Shown: positions 1 to 6,803 of the stretch, one piece after another | Numbering within the stretch: position 1 is the stretch's first letter | How the letters are laid out: every line of letters starts with the position of its first letter | NCBI GenBank assembly: GCA_028276205.1 | Contig: JAPYWU010000012.1 | Span: 1 to 16,220 of the forward strand | Origin: Dictyoglomaceae bacterium | Lineage (GTDB): Bacteria > Dictyoglomota > Dictyoglomia > Dictyoglomales > Dictyoglomaceae | Reading direction: 5' to 3' | DNA: 16,220 nucleotides | Made by a program: the position numbers and the translations under genes | The notes under the pieces: model-generated | What the model was told of the DNA's origin: nothing | What the model saw: only the letters and a program-made list of their open reading frames with translations | The model's database searches: none

Positions 1-484
1 TTCTACTAAGAGAAGAGGAGAAGTAAATAGAAGTGGTAGAAAGGTTTGGCCTCAAAAAGGTACAGGTCATGCAAGACAAGGTGATAGAAAGGCCACTCAC
101 TGGGTAGGTGGAGGTAGACCTTTTGGGCCAAAACCTCGCGATTATTCATATAAGATTCCTAAGAAGATGAGAAGGCTTGCAATAAGATCTGCATTATCTA
201 CTAAGCTTAAGGAAAATAGCCTTTATATTTTGGATAAAATTGAATTATCGCAACCTAAAACAAAAGAGTTGATAAATATATTGAATAATTTTGGATTAAA
301 AGAAGCAAAAGTCCTTATAGGTATTCCTCAAAAAGACGAAACATTAAAAAGGGCTGCTATGAATTTAGAGAATGTAAAAACAATGGTGGCATCTTGTCTT
401 AATGTTTATGATTTATTAAAATATGATTATTTGGTATTGACTGTTGATGCTATACCTGTAATAGAGGAGGCATTTTTAAAATGA
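1..484 (+). CDS. rplD: 50S ribosomal protein L4 (5'-truncated by window edge)
   Basis: L4 is a 23S rRNA-binding large-subunit protein whose extended loop lines the peptide exit tunnel; in E. coli it also represses the S10 operon. The first complete codon is at base 2 and about 160 residues are present. The visible part opens with the conserved loop (STKRRGEV, then RKVWPQKGTGHARQGD), then GGGRPFGPKPRDYSYKIPKK and RRLAIRSALS, all hallmarks of L4. About 45 N-terminal residues are missing by comparison with the ~200-residue family. The internal ATG at 167 is not the start, because conserved L4 sequence continues upstream in frame without a stop. The stop codon overlaps the rplW start (ATGA), indicating translational coupling. 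The loop has some variation (KVWPQKGTGHARQG where many bacteria have KPWRQKGTGRARQG), but identity is secure. Confidence 0.97.
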   Translation, partial: STKRRGEVNRSGRKVWPQKGTGHARQGDRKATHWVGGGRPFGPKPRDYSYKIPKKMRRLAIRSALSTKLKENSLYILDKIELSQPKTKELINILNNFGLKEAKVLIGIPQKDETLKRAAMNLENVKTMVASCLNVYDLLKYDYLVLTVDAIPVIEEAFLK

Positions 485-768
485 GAGATCCATACAATGT
501 TATTATAAAGCCTGTTCTTACAGAAAAAAGCTTAAATTTGGCTAAAGAAGGTAAGTATGTTTTTGAAGTGGCCAAGGATACAAATAAAATAGAAGTTGGA
601 AAAGCAGTTGAAGAAATTTTTAAAGTAAAGGTTAAAAAAGTGGCTATAATAAACGAAAAGCCAAAAAGACGTAGATTAGGTCTTTCTCAAGGATTTACTT
701 CAGCAAGAAAGAAAGCCATAGTAACTTTAGAGCCAGGTTATAAAATAGAGCTTATTAGTGGAGTATAG
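481..768 (+). CDS. rplW: 50S ribosomal protein L23
   Basis: L23 binds 23S rRNA at the exit of the peptide tunnel and is the docking site for trigger factor and SRP. The 95-residue product is the usual family length. It begins with the conserved PYNVIIKPVLTEKSL segment, then GKYVFEVAKDTNKIEV, and carries a basic loop (KPKRRRLG around residues 60-67) before AIVTLEPGYKIEL. The start ATG overlaps the rplD stop by four bases (ATGA), with AGGAGG at 465-470, 10 bases upstream. It sits in its standard position between rplD and rplB in the S10 operon. Confidence 0.98.
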   Translation: MRDPYNVIIKPVLTEKSLNLAKEGKYVFEVAKDTNKIEVGKAVEEIFKVKVKKVAIINEKPKRRRLGLSQGFTSARKKAIVTLEPGYKIELISGV

Positions 769-781
769 GAGGTAGAAAAGA

Positions 782-1627
782 ATGGGACTTAAGAAATTTA
801 AACCTATTACGCCTGGATTAAGACATTTAATATTACCTGATTTTTCAGAGATTACTAAAGAAGAGCCTGAAAAATCTTTACTAAAACCACTTAAGAAAAG
901 TGGTGGAAGGAATAATTTTGGCCATGTTACTACGAGATTCAGAGGTGGTGGACATAAGAGACTTTATAGAATTATTGATTTCAGGAGAGACAAAGATGGA
1001 ATACCAGCTAAGGTTGCAAGTATAGAGTATGATCCAAACAGAACTGCACGAATAGCGTTACTGCATTATGCTGATGGAGAGAAAAGATATATTATAGCTC
1101 CAGAAGGTTTGAAAGTTGGCGATATTATCATGTCTGGTGAAAACGTTGATATTAAAGTAGGAAATAATCTTCCTTTAAAGAATATTCCTGACGGAACATT
1201 AATTCATAATTTGGAGTTATATCCTGGAAGAGGCGGTCAACTTGTAAGAGCTGCTGGAACAGCTGCTCAAATCTTAGGTAAAGAAGGAAAATGGGCATAT
1301 GTAAGGCTCCCATCGGGTGAAATTAGATTATTTGATTTAAACTGTAGAGCAACTATTGGTCAAGTAAGTAACGTGGATAATCAGAACATATCCTTAGGAA
1401 AAGCTGGAAGAAGTAGATGGCTTGGTAGAAGACCTCATGTGAGAGGTTCTGCTATGAATGCTGTAGATCATCCTCACGGTGGCGGTGAGGGTAAGGCACC
1501 TATAGGTCATCCAGGACCTCTTACTCCTTGGGGTAAACCAACTCTTGGATACAAGACAAGGAAAAAGAGAAAGCCTTCTGATCGTTTCATAATTCAAAGA
1601 GCAAATGACAAAAAAGAAATGAAGTAA
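782..1627 (+). CDS. rplB: 50S ribosomal protein L2
   Basis: L2 is one of the most conserved large-subunit proteins; it lies next to the peptidyl transferase centre and is needed for subunit joining. The 281-residue product has the family's usual length. Visible signatures include RFRGGGHKRLYRIIDFRRDK (about 52-71), the IEYDPNRTARIALLHYADGEKRYI block (81-104) and the C-terminal AMNAVDHPHGGGEGK motif (224-238) followed by GKPTLGYKTRKKRK. His230 corresponds to the functionally important His229 of E. coli L2. In this motif Ala replaces the Pro most often seen in MNPVDHPHGG, a minor deviation. AGGAGGT at 767-773 overlaps the rplW stop and lies 8 bases before the ATG. Followed by rpsS as in the standard S10 operon. 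Confidence 0.99.
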   Translation: MGLKKFKPITPGLRHLILPDFSEITKEEPEKSLLKPLKKSGGRNNFGHVTTRFRGGGHKRLYRIIDFRRDKDGIPAKVASIEYDPNRTARIALLHYADGEKRYIIAPEGLKVGDIIMSGENVDIKVGNNLPLKNIPDGTLIHNLELYPGRGGQLVRAAGTAAQILGKEGKWAYVRLPSGEIRLFDLNCRATIGQVSNVDNQNISLGKAGRSRWLGRRPHVRGSAMNAVDHPHGGGEGKAPIGHPGPLTPWGKPTLGYKTRKKRKPSDRFIIQRANDKKEMK

Positions 1628-1640
1628 AGGGGAGGAGCTC

Positions 1641-1925
1641 ATGGGTCGTTCATTAAAAAAGGGTCCATATGTAGATCCAAAACTTCTTAAAAAGATAAGA
1701 GAGTTAAATGAGAAAGGTGAAAAAAGAATAATTAAGACTTGGTCAAGAAGATCTGTTATTGTTCCAGAAATGGTAGGACATACTATTGCTGTATATAATG
1801 GAAGAAAGCATATTCCAGTGTATATTACAGAGAATATGATAGGGCACAGATTAGGAGAATTTGCTCCTACAAGAACATTTACAGGTCACAGAATACCTAC
1901 TGCTCGTATTACAGCGATTAAGTAG
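1641..1925 (+). CDS. rpsS: 30S ribosomal protein S19
   Basis: S19 sits in the head of the small subunit in a complex with S13 and contacts the A-site finger and tRNA region. The 94-residue product matches the family length and starts with the invariant MGRSLKKGPYVD. Further conserved parts are RSVIVPEMVGHTIAVYNGRKH and the C-terminal GHRLGEFAPTRTFTGH. GGGGAGG at 1629-1635 lies 5 bases before the ATG. Standard position between rplB and rplV. Confidence 0.99.
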   Translation: MGRSLKKGPYVDPKLLKKIRELNEKGEKRIIKTWSRRSVIVPEMVGHTIAVYNGRKHIPVYITENMIGHRLGEFAPTRTFTGHRIPTARITAIK

Positions 1926-1940
1926 GGAGGTTGAATTTAG

Positions 1941-2285
1941 ATGATTGAAGTAAAAGCTGAAAGCAAATATATTAGAATATCTCCTTACAAGGCAAGAAGG
2001 GTTATTGATCTTGTAAGGGGTAAAATGGTTAGTGAGGCTGAGGCTATTTTGGAAAACCTTCCTCATAAAGCTGCACATTTTATATTAAAATGCTTAAGAT
2101 CTGCCAAAGCAAATGCTGAACATAATTATGGACTTAGAGCTGAAAGATTATATGTATCAAAGGCTTTTGTGAATGAAGGTCCACGTTGGAAGAGGCTAAA
2201 TCCACGTGCAAGAGGAAGGGCAGATATTATACAAATTAGAAATAGTCATATAGTAATTTATTTGAAAGAGAAGGAGGAAGAATAA
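1941..2285 (+). CDS. rplV: 50S ribosomal protein L22
   Basis: L22 binds 23S rRNA and its long beta hairpin, together with L4, narrows the peptide exit tunnel; the hairpin tip is where macrolide-resistance changes occur in other bacteria. The 114-residue product has the family core: RISPYKARRVIDLVRGK near the N terminus and the hairpin segment EGPRWKRLNPRARGRAD in the C-terminal third. The tail is acidic (KEKEEE) and is written by the AAGGAGG ribosome binding site of rpsC. GGGAGGTT at 1925-1932 overlaps the rpsS stop and precedes the ATG by 8 bases. Confidence 0.98.
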   Translation: MIEVKAESKYIRISPYKARRVIDLVRGKMVSEAEAILENLPHKAAHFILKCLRSAKANAEHNYGLRAERLYVSKAFVNEGPRWKRLNPRARGRADIIQIRNSHIVIYLKEKEEE

Positions 2286-2286
2286 C

Positions 2287-3024
2287 ATGGGGCAGAAGAC
2301 ACACCCTTATGGTTTTAGATTAGGTATAACAAAAGATTGGAAAAGCCATTGGTATGCAGAAAAATCTGATTATTCCTCCTTAATACATGAAGATTGGGCT
2401 ATAAGAAATTATATTAAAAAGAACTATTATCAAGCAGGAATATCACGTGTAGAGATTGAAAGAAAAGCTATAAATAGGGTTGATATAACAATTCATACTG
2501 CAAGGCCTGGTGTACTCATTGGAAGAGGTGGAAGTGAAATTGAAAACATAAGGAAAAATCTTGTTAAATTAACTAGTAAAAATGTATTTGTTAATGTGGT
2601 AGAAGTGAAAAACCCAGAACTTGATGCTCAACTTGTAGCTGAGAATATAGCTATGCAAATAGAAAAAAGAATAAGTTACAAGAGAGCAATGAAACAAGCA
2701 ATAAATAGAGCTTTAAGAGCTGGAGCAAAGGGCATAAAAGTAATGTGTAGTGGAAGACTTAATGGTGCAGAAATTGCAAGGTCAGAGTGGTTTAGAGAAG
2801 GGCGTATTCCTTTACAGACTTTAACTGCTGATATTGATTATGGTTTTGCAGAAGCCTTTACTATATCAGGAGTAATTGGAGTAAAAGTTTGGATATATAA
2901 GGGAGATATTCCTGAACTTCATAAAGAACCAATTCAAGAGTTACCAGAAAAAGCTACACCTCAAAAAGTTATTGATGAAGATATGTATGAGAAAGATGAG
3001 GTGAATTATGATGTTGATGCCTAA
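2287..3024 (+). CDS. rpsC: 30S ribosomal protein S3
   Basis: S3 binds the head of 16S rRNA and, with S4 and S5, forms the mRNA entry channel with helicase activity. The 245-residue product starts with GQKTHPYGFRLGI. It carries a type II KH domain with the GxxG loop GRGG at 79-82 (context ARPGVLIGRGG) and the C-terminal domain motif SGRLNGAEIARSEWFREGRI (155-173). It is longer than many S3 proteins (about 210-235). Residues from about 209 form a low-complexity acidic tail rich in Glu and Asp. The last residues are encoded through the rplP ribosome binding site and start, giving a 14-base overlap with rplP. AAGGAGG at 2271-2277 precedes the ATG by 9 bases; only one base separates the rplV stop from this start. 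Confidence 0.98.
   Translation: MGQKTHPYGFRLGITKDWKSHWYAEKSDYSSLIHEDWAIRNYIKKNYYQAGISRVEIERKAINRVDITIHTARPGVLIGRGGSEIENIRKNLVKLTSKNVFVNVVEVKNPELDAQLVAENIAMQIEKRISYKRAMKQAINRALRAGAKGIKVMCSGRLNGAEIARSEWFREGRIPLQTLTADIDYGFAEAFTISGVIGVKVWIYKGDIPELHKEPIQELPEKATPQKVIDEDMYEKDEVNYDVDA
2998..3003 (+). promoter_or_regulatory. Ribosome binding site deciding the rplP start, inside rpsC
   Basis: GAGGTG lies inside the 3' end of rpsC. It is 4 bases before the ATG at 3008 and 7 before the ATG at 3011. The 7-base spacing and the usual family start MLMPKRVK favour 3011. Confidence 0.6.
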
Positions 3025-3430
3025 GAGAGTTAAACATAGAAAACAACATCGTGGAAGATTAAAGGGAGTAGCTACACGTGGTAATAGAGTAGTATTTGGT
3101 GATTATGGTATACAAGCTTTGGCTCCAGCATGGATAACAAGTGAGCAAATAGAGGCTGTAAGAAGAACTCTCACAAGACATGCTGGAAAAAATGGAAGAA
3201 TATGGATTAGGATTTTTCCAGACAAACCTGTAACAGCAAGACCTGCAGAAAGTAGAATGGGTGGGGGTAAAGGTGATGTAAAAGGATGGGTTGCAGTGGT
3301 AAAACCAGGTAATATACTTTTTGAAATTGGAGGAATTCCTAAGGAGGAAGCCATGGAAGCAGTAAGAATAGCTGGTAGTAAATTACCTATTAAGACAAGA
3401 TTTGTAACAAGAGAAATGGGTGGTGATTAA
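3011..3430 (+). CDS. rplP: 50S ribosomal protein L16
   Basis: L16 is a late-assembling large-subunit protein near the A site and is important for tRNA accommodation. I place the start at the ATG at 3011, giving 139 residues beginning MLMPKRVKHRKQHRGRLKG, the standard L16 N terminus. An ATG at 3008 would add only one Met. Conserved features include RRTLTRHAGKNGRIWIRIFP, the RMGGGKGDVKGWVAVVKPG loop and the C-terminal KLPIKTRFVTRE. The gene overlaps rpsC by 14 bases, so translation is probably coupled to S3. Next gene is rpmC, the usual S10 operon order. Confidence 0.98.
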   Translation: MLMPKRVKHRKQHRGRLKGVATRGNRVVFGDYGIQALAPAWITSEQIEAVRRTLTRHAGKNGRIWIRIFPDKPVTARPAESRMGGGKGDVKGWVAVVKPGNILFEIGGIPKEEAMEAVRIAGSKLPIKTRFVTREMGGD

Positions 3431-3435
3431 TATAT

Positions 3436-3441
3436 GGGGAG
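3436..3441 (+). promoter_or_regulatory. Ribosome binding site deciding the rpmC start
   Basis: GGGGAG lies 7 bases before the ATG at 3449. The alternative ATG at 3434 has only a weak GGTGAT-type site upstream. This supports starting L29 at 3449. Confidence 0.55.
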
Positions 3442-3448
3442 AAGAGCT

Positions 3449-3637
3449 ATGGAGTTAAGAGAAAAAACAAATGAAGAGTTGATGGAAGAATTAAAAAAAT
3501 TGAGATCAGAGCTTTTTAATCTCCGAGTACAACAAACAACAGGTGGGTTAACTAATCCTCATAGATTGAAGGAAATAAGAAAAGATATTGCGCGAATTCT
3601 TACTATTTTGAGAGAACGTGAACTTAAAAAATCTTAA
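3449..3637 (+). CDS. rpmC: 50S ribosomal protein L29
   Basis: L29 is a small two-helix large-subunit protein near the tunnel exit, next to L23. From ATG 3449 the product is 62 residues, beginning MELREKTNEELMEELKKL, close to the usual MKxxELRxxT start of the family. The signature LRVQQTTGGLTNPHRLKEIRK... is complete, ending in a second helix (ARILTILRERELKK). An in-frame ATG at 3434 would add MGRRA. I prefer 3449 because it has GGGGAG at a 7-base spacing and matches family length, but the upstream start cannot be excluded. Standard position between rplP and rpsQ. Confidence 0.92.
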   Translation: MELREKTNEELMEELKKLRSELFNLRVQQTTGGLTNPHRLKEIRKDIARILTILRERELKKS

Positions 3638-3655
3638 TTTAAGGAGAGAGATTCA

Positions 3656-3997
3656 ATGAGTGGCAAAAGAAAAGAAATGATAGGAAGAGTTGTAAGTACA
3701 AAAATGCAAAAGACCATTGTTGTTTTAGTAGAACAGACTTATACTCATCCATTATATAAGAAAACAGTAACAAGAAGGAAAAAATATAAGGCTCACGATG
3801 AGCTTCAAGAAGCCCATGAGGGTGATATTGTATTAATTAGAGAAACAAGACCATTATCAAAAGAAAAAAGATGGAAATTAGTAAAAATATTGAAAAAAGC
3901 AGAGTTAATACCTACCTTATCTGAGGAAAACGTAGAAGAAAATATTACTAGTAACAGTATAAGGGAAGGTGATTTAAATGATAATGCCTCAAACTAG
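3656..3997 (+). CDS. rpsQ: 30S ribosomal protein S17 with C-terminal extension
   Basis: S17 is a primary 16S rRNA-binding protein with an OB fold, needed early in 30S assembly. The core is unmistakable: KEMIGRVVSTKMQKTIVVLVE, then YKKTVTRRKKYKAHDE, then GDIVLIRETRPLSKEKRWKL. At 113 residues it is about 25-30 longer than the common ~85-residue form. The extra C-terminal part after the core is acidic and Asn/Ser-rich (for example SEENVEENI and DLNDNASN). The end of this tail is encoded through the rplN ribosome binding site and start, giving a 20-base overlap with rplN. AAGGAGAG at 3641-3648 precedes the ATG by 7 bases. This is the last gene of the classical S10 operon, fused here directly to the spc genes. 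Confidence 0.97.
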   Translation: MSGKRKEMIGRVVSTKMQKTIVVLVEQTYTHPLYKKTVTRRKKYKAHDELQEAHEGDIVLIRETRPLSKEKRWKLVKILKKAELIPTLSEENVEENITSNSIREGDLNDNASN

Positions 3998-4340
3998 ATT
4001 GGTAGTAGCAGATAATAGTGGCGCTAAAGAGATAATGTGCTTCAGAATCTTAGGAAAAAAGAGAGTGGCACAGGTTGGAGATATTATAGTAGCTAGTGTT
4101 AAGGATGCTGTTCCAAGAGCTAATATCAAGAAGGGTGATGTAGTATATGCTGTAGTTATTAGGACAAGAAGAACTATAAGAAGAAAAGATGGATCTTATG
4201 TAAGATTTGATGATAATGCAGCAGTAATAGTTGATAAGGATGGTAATCCAAAAGGAACAAGAGTGTTTGGACCTGTAGCTAGAGAATTAAGAGAAAAGAA
4301 TTTTATGAAAATTATCTCTTTGGCAACAGAAGTCATATAG
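3978..4340 (+). CDS. rplN: 50S ribosomal protein L14
   Basis: L14 lies at the subunit interface, forms bridges to 16S rRNA and is the binding target of the silencing factor RsfS in other bacteria. The 120-residue product matches family length and begins MIMPQTRLVVADNSGAKEIMC, the canonical L14 start (family consensus MIQPQTRL). Other signatures are GDIIVASVKDAVPRANIKKGD, VRFDDNAAVIVDKDGNPKGT and RVFGPVARELREK. The start lies inside rpsQ (20-base overlap) with AGGTGAT at 3967-3973 as its ribosome binding site, so translation is probably coupled to S17. It is the first gene of the spc segment. No space exists here for a separate spc promoter outside coding sequence. Confidence 0.99.
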   Translation: MIMPQTRLVVADNSGAKEIMCFRILGKKRVAQVGDIIVASVKDAVPRANIKKGDVVYAVVIRTRRTIRRKDGSYVRFDDNAAVIVDKDGNPKGTRVFGPVARELREKNFMKIISLATEVI

Positions 4341-4352
4341 AGGTGAAGAGAA

Positions 4353-4670
4353 ATGGATATTAAAAAGGGTGATTTAGTTCTTGTAATATCAGGAAAAGAT
4401 AAAGGAAAAAGAGGAAAGGTTATCTCTGTTCTTCCTGCTGAAGAGAAGGTAGTTGTAGAAGGAGTTAATATTGTAAAAAGGCATGTACGTCCTTCAGCTA
4501 AAATGAGACAGGGTGGAATAGTTGAGAAACCAGCACCATTATATAGGTGTAAAGTGATGCTTATATGTCCTCGCTGTAACCAACCTACGAGGATAAAGCA
4601 TACATTTTTAGAAGACGGAAAGAAAGTAAGAGTTTGCTCTAAATGTAAAGAGATTATTGATCGTGTTTAA
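4353..4670 (+). CDS. rplX: 50S ribosomal protein L24, zinc-ribbon type
   Basis: L24 is an assembly-initiating 23S rRNA-binding protein. The N-terminal KOW motif is clear (IKKGDLVLVISGKDKGKRGK, residues 3-22), followed by VEGVNIVKRHVRPS. The product is 105 residues, normal for bacteria. The C-terminal part holds two CxxC pairs (CPRC at 72-75 and CSKC at 95-98) with PTRIKHTFLEDGKKVRVC between them. This arrangement is seen in many bacterial L24 proteins and probably binds zinc. GAGGTGA just after the rplN stop is the ribosome binding site, 6 bases before the ATG. Followed by rplE in the standard spc order. Confidence 0.98.
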   Translation: MDIKKGDLVLVISGKDKGKRGKVISVLPAEEKVVVEGVNIVKRHVRPSAKMRQGGIVEKPAPLYRCKVMLICPRCNQPTRIKHTFLEDGKKVRVCSKCKEIIDRV

Positions 4671-4688
4671 TAAGGGAGGAAGGTAATA

Positions 4689-5228
4689 ATGGAAGTTTTA
4701 AAACAAAAATATATTCAAGAAGTAATTCCTGCAATGATGAAGAAGTTTGGATATAAGAATCCAATGGCTGTACCTAAAATTGAAAAGATTGTAGTAAATA
4801 TTGGAGTAAGTGAAGCAGTACAAAATCCAGGTGCAATTGAGGCTGCAGCCCGTGATCTCAGTATCATTACAGGGCAAAAACCTATAGTAAGAAAAGCCCG
4901 TAAATCTATTGCAAACTTTCACTTAAGAAAAGGTGTACCTATAGGATTAAAGGTAACTTTAAGAGGAGAAAGAATGTATGCTTTTTTATACAAATTGATA
5001 AATCTTGCTTTACCAAGAGTAAGAGATTTTTCAGGTGTTTCACCTAATTCTTTTGATGGTAGAGGTAATTACTCTTTAGGTCTTAAAGAACAATTAGTTT
5101 TTCCTGAAATTGAATATGACAAGATAGATAGAATAAGAGGGATGGATATTACTATTGTGACAACAGCTGAAACAGATGAAGAAGCTAAAGAGCTTCTTTC
5201 TCTTCTTGGAATGCCATTTAAAAAATAA
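4689..5228 (+). CDS. rplE: 50S ribosomal protein L5
   Basis: L5 binds 5S rRNA and forms the central protuberance with L18, contacting P-site tRNA and S13. The 179-residue product matches the family. Conserved parts are KIEKIVVNIGVSEAV, ITGQKPIVRKARKSIANFHLRKG (wording of the classical L5 signature), LPRVRDFSGVSPNSFDGRGN and the C-terminal GMDITIVTTAETDEEAKELL. GGGAGG at 4674-4679 is 9 bases before the ATG. Placed between rplX and rpsZ as usual. Confidence 0.99.
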   Translation: MEVLKQKYIQEVIPAMMKKFGYKNPMAVPKIEKIVVNIGVSEAVQNPGAIEAAARDLSIITGQKPIVRKARKSIANFHLRKGVPIGLKVTLRGERMYAFLYKLINLALPRVRDFSGVSPNSFDGRGNYSLGLKEQLVFPEIEYDKIDRIRGMDITIVTTAETDEEAKELLSLLGMPFKK

Positions 5229-5251
5229 TTTGAAAAGCGAGGGAGGAAATT

Positions 5252-5437
5252 GTGGCTAAGAAATCACAAATTGTAAAATGGCTTAAACCTAAGAAATATA
5301 AGGTAAGAGAATATAATAGGTGTAGAATATGTGGAAGACCAAGAGGATATATAAGAAAATTTGGGCTTTGCCGTTTATGTTTTAGGGAATTGGCTTTAAA
5401 AGGCGAATTACCAGGTGTTAGGAAAGCAAGTTGGTAA
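5252..5437 (+). CDS. rpsZ: 30S ribosomal protein S14, zinc-binding type Z
   Basis: S14 is a late-assembling head protein of the 30S subunit, next to S3 and S10. This is the short 61-residue zinc form rather than the ~100-residue cysteine-free form. Four cysteines lie in two CxxC pairs (C24, C27, C40, C43; context NRCRICGRPRGY and GLCRLCFRELA). The C terminus, GELPGVRKASW, is the canonical end. The start codon is GTG, preceded by GGGAGG at 5241-5246 with a 5-base spacer; the N terminus MAKKS fits type Z proteins. Many bacteria carry both forms; no second copy is visible here. Confidence 0.98.
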   Translation: MAKKSQIVKWLKPKKYKVREYNRCRICGRPRGYIRKFGLCRLCFRELALKGELPGVRKASW

Positions 5438-5443
5438 GGAGGG
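5436..5443 (+). promoter_or_regulatory. Ribosome binding site deciding the rpsH start
   Basis: AAGGAGGG lies 5 bases before the ATG at 5449 and overlaps the rpsZ stop codon. An upstream in-frame TTG at 5431 lies ahead of this site and would translate it as protein, so 5449 is preferred. Confidence 0.8.
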
Positions 5444-5448
5444 TTGCT

Positions 5449-5844
5449 ATGAACGTAACAGATCCTATTGCTGATATGTTAGTTAGAATTAAAAATGCTA
5501 ATATGAGGCGACATCCTACTGTTGATATTCCTTATTCAAAAATTAAGGAAAAGCTTGCAGAAATTTTGCTTAAGGAAGGATATATAGCAAAATATGAGAT
5601 AATAGGAGAGATTCCTCAAAAATATATTAGGATTTATCTAAAATATAAGGGAAAAACTCCTGTAATTCAAGAATTGAAAAGAGTAAGCAAGCCTGGTAGG
5701 AGATATTATGTTAAAAGAGAAGAAATTCCAAGAGTTCTTGGGGGTTTAGGAATTGCTATTTTATCTACCTCTAAAGGAATTATGACAGACAAAGAAGCAA
5801 GACTTTTAGGGGTCGGTGGAGAGCTTATTTGTATGGTATGGTAG
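5449..5844 (+). CDS. rpsH: 30S ribosomal protein S8
   Basis: S8 is a primary binder of the 16S rRNA central domain; in E. coli it is also the translational repressor of the spc operon. From ATG 5449 the product is 131 residues beginning MNVTDPIADMLVRIKNANMR, the family's standard start. Further signatures are VDIPYSKIKEKLAEILLKEGYI, RVSKPGRRYYVKREEIPRVLGGLGIAILSTSKGIM and the terminal GGELICMVW, matching the typical ..GGEvLCyVW end. The open frame extends upstream to a TTG at 5431, but that region is the ribosome binding site. I see no separate S8-binding structure around rplE, but I did not fold the RNA. Confidence 0.98.
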   Translation: MNVTDPIADMLVRIKNANMRRHPTVDIPYSKIKEKLAEILLKEGYIAKYEIIGEIPQKYIRIYLKYKGKTPVIQELKRVSKPGRRYYVKREEIPRVLGGLGIAILSTSKGIMTDKEARLLGVGGELICMVW

Positions 5845-5861
5845 AAAAGGAGGAATAAAAT

Positions 5862-6404
5862 ATGTCACGAATAGGAAGAAAACCTATACCAATACCACAA
5901 AATGTACAAGTAGAAATAAGTGATGGAAATTTTGTAAAGGTAAAAGGTCCTTTAGGAGAGCTGGAAAGGACTTTTCATCCTCTTGTATCTGTAAAGAAAG
6001 TAGATGGGCAAATAGTAGTAGAGAGAGCTAATGACGAAAAATTTACTAAAGCTTTACATGGTTTAACAAGAGCTTTAATAAATAATATGGTATTAGGAGT
6101 AACACAAGGATTTGAGAAAAGATTAGAATTGCAAGGAACAGGATATAGAGCAAGGGTACAAGGTAATAAACTTGTATTAGAATTGGGTTTTTCTCATCCC
6201 GTAGAGCTTGATATTCCTACAGGGCTTACAGTAACAGTACAGGATAATACTAAAATAAGTGTTAAGGGTATTGATAAAGAATTGGTAGGACAGTTTTCAG
6301 CTATAATTAGAAGGATTAGGCCTGCAGACCCATATAAAGGAAAAGGTGTAAGATACGAAGGCGAAAAGATTAGACAAAAAGCTGGTAAGGCTGGTAAGAA
6401 GTAG
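5862..6404 (+). CDS. rplF: 50S ribosomal protein L6
   Basis: L6 binds 23S rRNA near the sarcin-ricin loop and stabilises the factor-binding site. The 180-residue product starts SRIGRKPIPIP and shows the two repeated L6 domains. The first holds VKGPLGELERTFHP; the second has LELQGTGYRARVQGNKLVLELGFSHPVE. The C-terminal RRIRPADPYKGKGVRYEGE is the classical L6 signature, followed by a basic tail (RQKAGKAGKK). AAGGAGG at 5847-5853 lies 8 bases before the ATG. Standard place between rpsH and rplR. Confidence 0.99.
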   Translation: MSRIGRKPIPIPQNVQVEISDGNFVKVKGPLGELERTFHPLVSVKKVDGQIVVERANDEKFTKALHGLTRALINNMVLGVTQGFEKRLELQGTGYRARVQGNKLVLELGFSHPVELDIPTGLTVTVQDNTKISVKGIDKELVGQFSAIIRRIRPADPYKGKGVRYEGEKIRQKAGKAGKK

Positions 6405-6417
6405 GAGGTTTGACATT

Positions 6418-6786
6418 ATGATTATAAAAAGATCAAGAAAGGAACTTAGAAAAGTAAGGCATTTGAGAATAAGAAAGAAGATATATGGAACTCCTGAAAG
6501 ACCAAGATTAGCTGTTTTTAAAAGCTTGAGATATATATATGCTCAAATAATTGATGATACGAAAGGTCATACCTTAGTATCTGCTTCTTCCTTAGAAAAA
6601 GAATTAAGATCACAGCTAAAATCTACTAAGAATATGGAAGCTGCAAAGTTAGTAGGTGAAGTGATAGCAAAAAGAGCTTTAGAAAAAGGAATTAAAAAAG
6701 TAGTTTTTGATAGAGGTGGATTTTTGTATCATGGTAAAGTCAAAGCTCTTGCTGATAGTGCAAGGGCAGCTGGCCTTGAATTTTAA
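6418..6786 (+). CDS. rplR: 50S ribosomal protein L18
   Basis: L18 binds 5S rRNA with L5 and anchors it to the large subunit. The 122-residue product has the basic N-terminal segment (KRSRKELRKVRHLRIRKKI), then GTPERPRLAVFKSLRYIYAQIIDD and the C-terminal FDRGGFLYHGKVKALADSAR followed by AAGLEF, the usual ending. AGGAGGTT at 6403-6410 overlaps the rplF stop and precedes the ATG by 7 bases. Confidence 0.98.
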   Translation: MIIKRSRKELRKVRHLRIRKKIYGTPERPRLAVFKSLRYIYAQIIDDTKGHTLVSASSLEKELRSQLKSTKNMEAAKLVGEVIAKRALEKGIKKVVFDRGGFLYHGKVKALADSARAAGLEF

Positions 6787-6790
6787 AAAA

Positions 6791-6796
6791 GGAGGG
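6791..6796 (+). promoter_or_regulatory. Ribosome binding site supporting the rpsE TTG start
   Basis: GGAGGG lies 7 bases before the TTG at 6804. No in-frame ATG is available near the conserved S5 N terminus, so this site supports a TTG start. Confidence 0.75.
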
Positions 6797-6803
6797 AACT
6801 TCT

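Noticed and set aside
167..169. ATG at 167 as start of rplD
   Set aside because: Conserved L4 sequence continues upstream in the same frame to the window edge, so the ATG is an internal methionine.
1394..1642. Open frame on the minus strand opposite rplB
   Set aside because: It is a Ser/Arg-rich antisense shadow of a highly conserved L2 region with no recognisable family and no supporting ribosome binding site.
3103..3354. Open frame on the minus strand opposite rplP
   Set aside because: Antisense to conserved L16 sequence; composition reflects the reverse of the Gly/Lys-rich L16 codons rather than a real protein.
5431..5448. Upstream TTG start for rpsH
   Set aside because: The added codons are the AAGGAGGG ribosome binding site itself, and the S8 family starts at the ATG at 5449.
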